This document shows positions 58,701-64,000 of a stretch of DNA of 64,000 nt, piece after piece. A program made the position numbers and the translations under genes. The first letter of the stretch is position 1, and every line of letters starts with the position of its first letter. Source of the stretch: Patagioenas fasciata (lineage: Eukaryota > Chordata > Aves > Columbiformes > Columbidae); the NCBI RefSeq assembly GCF_037038585.1, contig NW_027288510.1:2857001-2921000 (forward strand), written 5' to 3'. Under the pieces are notes generated by a model. That model saw only the letters and a program-made list of their open reading frames with translations. It did no database searches and was not told the DNA's origin.

Positions 58701-59644
58701 AATTAAAAAAAAAAAGAAAAGTTATAGCCGATAATGAGCAAACTCTTGGTGAGTCTGGGGGGAACAGCATCTTACTGATCACACGTTGCGACGTTCCCAG
58801 CAGCGTGTGGGTCTCTCCCTTGCAAATGGATCTGCTCAGAAGGGAAGCTTTGCATCTTCTTCTTGTTCCGTGCCTTCAGATTCAGCTCCTTGAACAAGCA
58901 GTTACAAAAGCTTTTGAGCAGAAGGAAGTTACGGTATCACCTATTTTCGGAAGCATCTCTTTCTCCCTGCTGCTCTCTCTCTCTAGGATTTGGTTGATTT
59001 GGATGGTGCAGACCTGCTCCTGCTTTTGGCTCTGTGAAGGGATTGCACCAGGTCTGAGCGGTGCAGGTGGGGTTTGGGGAATACAGGGGTTTCTGGGGTG
59101 CTCCCCAGTTCTCCCAGCAGATCCGCTGTGTGCATTGAACATCGCTTTGCCAAAGGCCGGTTCTGCCCTCTGCTGAGAGATTGTTTTCATAGCATGAAGG
59201 CAAAGGCCAAAAGAGACCCTTTCTCTGGGCTAAGAGGGAGTTTCCAGTCTCTCCTAAGAGAAAACTGATGGCAATTAAAAATACCTTCGGTTATGGAGCA
59301 ACTGGAAATTGTTTTCAGAGGAGAGACCACGTGCTGCCAGCCAAATGATACAGAAAATGTCACTATGAATTTCATAGACTCATTTTGCTTGGAAAAGACC
59401 AAGATCATCGAGTCCAACCGTTAACCCACCCCTGGCACTAACTCATGTCCCTGAGAACCTCATCTCCACATTTGTTCAAGCCTTCCAGGGATTTAAGTTA
59501 AACCCCTTCATTTGCTTTTGAAGCAGAACTTTTTGGGACTGGGCTCCTGGCAACGAATTTGATGGTGGGTACATAGCAACAGAGCAGCGAACTCCTCTTT
59601 TAAGAGACCTGACTCTATTTTCTGTTTTTTTCTGTGATCCCCAG
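55790..59644. other. COLGALT2: COLGALT2-like intron 5
   Basis: 3.9 kb. It holds an uncharacterised 189-codon open stretch (56446-57015, plus), probably chance, and a CR1 tail (59370-59490). Confidence 0.7.
59370..59490 (-). mobile_element. CR1 3' end fragment
   Basis: The plus strand reads TTTCATAGACTCATTTTGCT, AAGATCATCGAGTCCAACCG and TGTCCCTGAGAACCTCATCT. It is a diverged short tail about 150 bp before the COLGALT2-like exon 6. Confidence 0.78.
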
Positions 59645-59764
59645 GTATACAGATGTTCATCTGCAACCGTGAACACTATGGTTTCCTTCCCATGCCCCTG
59701 AAATCGCACCAGACGCTGCAAGAAGAAACCGAGAACTTTGTGCACACCCTCATTGAGGCAATGA
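59645..59764 (+). CDS. COLGALT2: COLGALT2-like exon 6 segment
   Basis: 120 bp. The acceptor is gatccccag and the donor gtaagtta. The first two bases complete a glycine codon from exon 5. It encodes IQMFICNREHYGFLPMPLKS, then HQTLQEETENFVHTLIEAM. The CNREHYG(F/Y)LP motif and the HQTLQE segment match COLGALT2. No lesion is seen. Confidence 0.9.
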
Positions 59765-60217
59765 GTAAGTTACTGTGCCTTGCTGTGATGGACACCCCCA
59801 AGTTAAGGTTTGGAGAGCTCTCTTACCCCTGGGAATCTGCCTCCTGATCCGACTGTTCTCATCCTGGTTTGACATGCAGTTTCCCATTTTTCCACTGTTT
59901 TTCTACCTAGAGATGCAATCGCTTCACGGTCAGGTCAGCTCCGTTGACAAAACTCCTTAACTTCCCCATATCGAATGCAAAAATGCTTCTTTAACGTGGC
60001 AAGGATGCTGCAGAACCTCGTGTCTCTCCTGAGCTATGTCTGGCAGATGGCTGCTGGCTTCTGTTCTGTGACATGGACGCTTTGTGCTACACCCACTCCT
60101 GCCTGACTTCATCAGCCAGGTCCCTGGGGCTTTAGGTCCAGAGATGCAAACACGCACACACACACACGTTATTGTTAGTGCATGAAGGTGATGCTTGGGA
60201 TCTCTCCTCTCTTCCAG
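59765..60217. other. COLGALT2: COLGALT2-like intron 6
   Basis: 453 bp. A short CA run lies at about 60152-60167. No other feature was seen. Confidence 0.75.
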
Positions 60218-60294
60218 TTGATCGTCCTCCCGTTGAACCCTCACAGTTTGTCTCTGTTCCGCCGAAGAACCCTGACAAGATGGGATTTGATGAA
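60218..60294 (+). CDS. COLGALT2: COLGALT2-like exon 7 segment
   Basis: 77 bp. The acceptor is ctctcttccag and the donor gtaaggaa. It encodes (I)DRPPVEPSQFVSVPPKNPD then KMGFDE, the linker between the two glycosyltransferase-like halves of COLGALT proteins. Frame and splice sites are intact. It is too short to stand out as an open reading frame and was recognised from DRPPVEPSQ and PDKMGFDE. Confidence 0.88.
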
Positions 60295-62204
60295 GTAAGG
60301 AACTTATTTTGCTGCCATTGTCTTGTCTTCCTGTTTCTCACCTAATGGAGCTGGGATCTCCCTGTAACTGACCTTCCAGCCGTTTCCCATTCCCATCTCT
60401 TCATACGTTTGAGCTCTTTCCCAGTCACTCGTCTGTTGGATTTCAGCTTTTTACCAGGAGCAAACAGCCGTCCTTACGTGGGGAGAACTTCTGAGGTCAG
60501 GGAAGCAGAAGGGAAAGGGCTCAGGGAGCATTCTTGCCCTCTGGCATTTGCTGGGGAGAAATGAGGCCACTCAGGTCTGTGGGCATTTCATACCTGCTAC
60601 AAAACCCCCGATTAAGGTTGGTGTGCCAGGGCAGTGCTCAGCAAATCTGTGGGCTTCCTGCATTGATGGTACGGATGTTTTAATCCAGCCAGGAAGAGAT
60701 GGCAGAAGTGAGAGTGAAAAACACATCATTTAACTCCCCCGATTCTTGTGCCATTTCCTCTCCATCTGACTCTGTGGGGCAGCTTAGCCATCCTTCCATT
60801 CTGCAGCAAGAACTGGTCATTCGGGAAACCTCTCCTGTGTTCCAGTGAGAGACAGGAATGATTTTCTCCCCTGAGAGAGGCACTGGGGAGCCTGGAGAAG
60901 ATGGGGGAGGCTCTCAGCCGAGTTCTGTCCAAGATGGGGACGTCTAGGAGGGCTGGAAACCATGTGTGCTCCCCCCTTACTGGGGCAGCTCTCCTCCTGC
61001 CCTGCTCGGTCACCGCATTTTTCTGCTATGGCCTTTAAAAGCGCATTAGAAAGGTGGTTCCTGACAGCGGTCCTGCCCCAAAACCCCGCAGAAATCCTTC
61101 TCCTCCCTGTTCTTCATGTTATGGAGGGTGCAGGCATTGAGGGGAAAGGCTGGAGAGGGATCTGCTGTGCTTTAATTAACCAGGAGTTGTGTTTTTATGC
61201 AGCTGCCAGGGTGGCAGTTGTGGAGACCAGAGAAGCCTTTGTTTTCTTGGCTTATTCTGTTACATCTGTTTATACGACACGTGAATTCCAAACACGATTT
61301 GTTGGAGCGTCTGTGTTTAGGGCGCAGCTGTTGTAGGTTTTTTGCCGTGTTGTCCTTTGTGGCTGCGCTCTATTTATCCAATTTATTATTTTTGCATTTG
61401 CACACTGACCTAGAACTGGATCCGCTTCTTACTGGCTCGAGGTTTTTGCTCCACAGGCTACAAAGCTGCACTTGTCTGCCTGGGACTGAAAAACATCCCA
61501 GCCCCTCTGCAGTTTACCTGCAAATGAGGGGTTTGGGCCTCTGCCCCCCACCAAAAAGTCTGTCTGCTTAGGCTTGGGAGAGCCTGGCGCAGACATCTCT
61601 GGGTGTGATCTGGGCTCTGTGCTGGGCTTTCTGCTCTGGCAGGGGAAGCAGCAGATTTGTTTTTGGTGAAAATTCTGTGATTTTTTGGTGAAAATTCTGT
61701 GATTTTTTTGGTGAAAATTCTGTGAATTTTCAGTGCCTGAAGTAATTTACAAAACTTCTCTTTGCTGTGTTCTTGTGCTTGGGTGGTGACCCCGCAGATA
61801 ATCCTAAATACAGGTAGTGGTGGCGTTGTGGAGAAACATGTGGGTCGATGTTCCTCTGGGACTGGAGCTGGACATTTGACTCTGTGTTTAATATAAATCA
61901 AAACATCTTATATCTTTGGAAATTATAGACTTGGCTGTAACTGGTCTGCTCTCACCTTTATTCATCCTTGATGAGCAGCTTCTCCTTGTGACATAAAACG
62001 TCCTTAAAAAGTAGTTGTTAGACAAAGAATGAACCTCTAACCTTCCAACTCAAAACCAACCCCAACTTTCTGACAAATTCTACGCAACCTGGGATAAAAT
62101 CACAGCTGGTATTTTAAGATCTGCTACTGAAGAAGGGTAGATGAGAAGTCACTTCTCCTCCTCGCTCCCAGGCTGTGAGCTTGATGTCTCTCTCTTCAAC
62201 CCAG
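60295..62204. other. COLGALT2: COLGALT2-like intron 7
   Basis: 1.9 kb. It holds the three-copy tandem repeat at 61659-61731; nothing else was recognised. Confidence 0.75.
61659..61731. repeat. Short tandem repeat, period about 23-24 bp, three copies
   Basis: Three successive copies of a TTTTTGGTGAAAATTCTGTG unit differ only in T-run length. They lie in the intron before COLGALT2-like exon 8. No function can be read from them. Confidence 0.9.
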
Positions 62205-62311
62205 ATTTTCATGACCAACCTGAAGCGCCGGAAGGACAGGCGGGATCGGATGCTGCGGACTCTCTACGAGCAGGAGATTGCAGTCAAGATAGCAGAGGCC
62301 GTGGATGGGAA
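62205..62311 (+). CDS. COLGALT2: COLGALT2-like exon 8 segment
   Basis: 107 bp. The acceptor is cttcaacccag and the donor gtgagttt. It encodes [20 protein letters not shown], then [15 protein letters not shown]. The (I/V)FMxNLxRRxDRRxRML motif opens the C-terminal GT25 domain, and YEQEI-VKI-EAVDGK is COLGALT2-like rather than COLGALT1-like. No lesion is seen. Confidence 0.92.
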
Positions 62312-63304
62312 GTGAGTTTCGGCTGGGGTTGCTGATGTTTGCAAAGAGGGGGTTTTGCTGGACACCATCTCCTTGGGTGCCCTGACCTCCCTCCTGCTGG
62401 GGATGGATGGGCTGAGGGAGAGGTGGACGTTTTATTAACCTAACTGCCCCTGCTTTGGGGCAGTTTTACTCTGTTTGTGTCTTCTTTTGTCATTGGTCTT
62501 CATGAGAGAACCAGGGCGGTGTGGGTCAGGCTGATAGAATCACAGAATCATTTGGGTTGGAAAAGCCCCTCAAGATCATCGAGTCCAACTGTTCCCCCAC
62601 CCCTGGCACTGCCCCATGTCCTGAGAACCTCATGTCCGTCTGTCCAGCCCTCCAGGGATGGTGACTCCAGCACTGCCCTGGGCAGCCTGTTCAATGCCCC
62701 ACAGCCCTTTGGGGAAGAAATTGTTCCCCAGATCCAACCTAAGATGAAAATCAGGTTAAAATCATACTCCTTTCTGTGAACTGTAACACTTGCACACAAT
62801 TAGAAAGCAGCGAAAGTGTGTGAGAGCAATCATCTCCTGAGAGATTTGTCTGTCCTCGTGCTACAAAGCTGTTGGGCTACAGTATTAACCCTGACACAGC
62901 CCTTACTTTAAGGCATGTTAAGATGTTTTTATCTTGAGAAATCAAGGCAGAAATTTTTGGTCTGGGACTCGCAAAAAGGGAAGTGGGAACCCCCATGCCA
63001 TCTGGTGGTCTCGGAGACTTGCGCACCCATCAGGACCTCTTAGGAAAGTATTTGAAGCCAAGCTCCTGACATATTGATGGTCCCACAAGAAGTCGTTGGC
63101 AGAGTTAAGGATATCATTTCTAAGCTCGATTTAGAATGTAAATCAGTTAGTTAATTTTTCTCCCGGTTTTTGAGCAAAGCAAGTGCAGGAATTTCGTGAG
63201 TTACAGCTTATCTCTGAACATCAGCAGCGCTTCCCCCGTTGCGTCTGTGTCCGACTTGAATTTGCTTTCTATTTAAATGCTGATAGGTGTTCTCTCTTTC
63301 TCAG
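62312..63304. other. COLGALT2: COLGALT2-like intron 8
   Basis: 1.0 kb. It holds a CR1 tail (62533-62746). Confidence 0.75.
62533..62746 (-). mobile_element. CR1 3' end fragment
   Basis: The plus strand starts GATAGAATCACAGAATCATT and runs through CAGCACTGCCCTGGGCAGCC and CACAGCCCTTTGGGGAAGAA to CCCCAGATCCAACCT. It belongs to the subfamily of the 32043 and 42258 copies but is truncated sooner. Confidence 0.87.
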
Positions 63305-63424
63305 AGCGCTGAACACGAGTCGGCTCAAAGCTCTCAGCATCGACACCGGGACCCGTGCTCCTCGCGGCCCCTCACCCGGGGAGAGATCGGCTGCTTCCTC
63401 AGCCACTGCTGCATCTGGGAGGAG
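63305..63424 (+). pseudogene. COLGALT2: COLGALT2-like exon 9 segment with 13-bp frameshifting shortfall
   Basis: 120 bp, with acceptor ctctttctcag and donor gtgagggg. The left part reads [13 protein letters not shown] in the expected frame. The right part continues only in another frame as [20 protein letters not shown] then CIWEE. The remembered human exon has 133 bp, so 13 bp (MLPGY-type codons) are missing near 63343-63350. The tyrosine of DPY is Cys here. Translated as it stands, the end of the exon becomes unrelated sequence. Confidence 0.85.
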
Positions 63425-64000
63425 GTGAGGGGGGTGCGGGTGCCCTGGGGAGGGTGCTGAGGGCAGGAGCAGTGGGGAGGCACACGGACGGTCCCAGGAC
63501 AAATCTAATACCGGTTTCTGGAAGTGTAGGGTGGTTTTACTTGGTTTGTAGGGGATCGCGTACAGGGGTTCTCTTGAACACATTGCTCAGCTTTCTCAGC
63601 TCTACTCTCCGTTTGCCAAGTGATTTTTATCAGAATGTTTTCACGATTGGTTTTGCAGACCATCTGATAGCCTGTTTGGAGTGAGTTTGTTTAGGAGAAA
63701 GGCAGGAAGGTTTTGAAGAACAAATGGTATTAAAGAAACTCCTGTTTTATTTCCCTGGTTCTTCATGTGTGCTGGAGCAAGTTCCAGTGGCTCTGCTAAC
63801 TGCTTTTTTTTGAGCTGGTCTATCATAAATAAATTTAGCAGCAGGGATCTCTGTTACTTGAGCTAACAGGTGTTGTTTGGGTTGTAGTAGCTGTAGCTTC
63901 CATCTGTCCTGGTCACCTGGGGAGTCACACTTGAGAGGATCTGGGCTGTGCTGGTTGGAGGTGCTGGAGTTACACAGCCTGACATCAACGGGAGGGATCA
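63425..64000. other. COLGALT2: COLGALT2-like intron 9 (right edge)
   Basis: It begins with an intact GT donor. No further exon was recognised before the window ends. Confidence 0.7.

Larger units (their letters stand above)
49897..63424 (+). pseudogene. COLGALT2: COLGALT2-like procollagen galactosyltransferase, exons 2-9, apparently inactivated
   Basis: COLGALT enzymes (GT25 family) are ER-lumenal transferases that add galactose to hydroxylysine in collagens. Eight exon-like segments at 49897, 51248, 52043, 55585, 59645, 60218, 62205 and 63305 correspond to human exons 2-9. They resemble COLGALT2 ([33 protein letters not shown]) more than COLGALT1 or CERCAM. The DxD motif survives as FIDTDN. 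Damage: exons 3 and 4 lack an acceptor AG, exon 9 has a 13-bp frameshifting shortfall, and conserved residues are replaced. No exon 1 (signal peptide and start) was found upstream. Introns are kept, so this is not a processed copy. It could be a duplicated or unitary pseudogene, a gene using other splice sites, or an error-prone assembly of a working gene. The C-terminal half lies beyond the window. Confidence 0.75.

Noticed and set aside
60152..60170. CA dinucleotide run
   Set aside because: Too short (about eight units, interrupted) to list as a microsatellite of interest.
1..64000. CRISPR arrays, rRNA, tRNA or bacterial-type operons
   Set aside because: No regularly spaced repeats, no cloverleaf-like A and B box pairs and no ribosome-binding or operon structure were noticed; everything fits vertebrate nuclear DNA.

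Overview
The window reads as nuclear DNA of a bird. Genes are split by GT-AG introns with exons of 77-426 bp. The interspersed repeats are almost all CR1 retrotransposon tails, in both orientations, ending in ATTCTRTG-type 3' repeats as in birds. There is one decayed endogenous retrovirus and avian-type LTR sequence. No bacterial operons, CRISPR arrays, rRNA or tRNA genes were seen. The species cannot be named from the sequence.

1-31.3 kb: ten consecutive plus-strand exons of an axonemal outer-arm dynein heavy chain, best matched to DNAH9. They total 1,992 bp (664 codons), keep one frame throughout and have canonical splice sites. They run from the segment before AAA4, through AAA4 (P-loop GVGGSGKQS), stalk coiled coil 1 and the microtubule-binding domain, into coiled coil 2. 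The exons for the rest of coiled coil 2, AAA5, AAA6 and the C-terminal domain were not found anywhere in the window.

31.3-49.9 kb: no recognisable cellular coding exon. It holds a CpG-rich, promoter-like block (about 34.15-35.64 kb) with an ETS site, a GC box and a YY1-type site. A broken plus-strand endogenous retrovirus (about 35.64-39.4 kb; end of pro, RNase H, integrase, env; no gag or reverse transcriptase seen) follows it directly and is interrupted by a foreign LTR fragment. A minus-strand solo-LTR-like element (39.49-40.14 kb) and several CR1 pieces come next.

49.9-63.4 kb: eight plus-strand exons equivalent to exons 2-9 of the procollagen galactosyltransferase COLGALT2 (GT25 family). 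The copy looks damaged. Two splice acceptors have lost their AG, exon 9 is 13 bp short and out of frame, several family-conserved residues are changed, and no first exon was found. It is probably a decaying, non-processed paralogue; sequencing or assembly error is the main alternative. The gene would continue past the right edge.

A 3'-incomplete dynein gene next to a 5'-incomplete, lesioned COLGALT2-like gene, with the CpG block and retrovirus between them, is the main puzzle. It could be a rearrangement breakpoint, a segmental duplication inside a very long dynein intron, or an assembly join. Gene names rest on remembered family sequences, not on a search.
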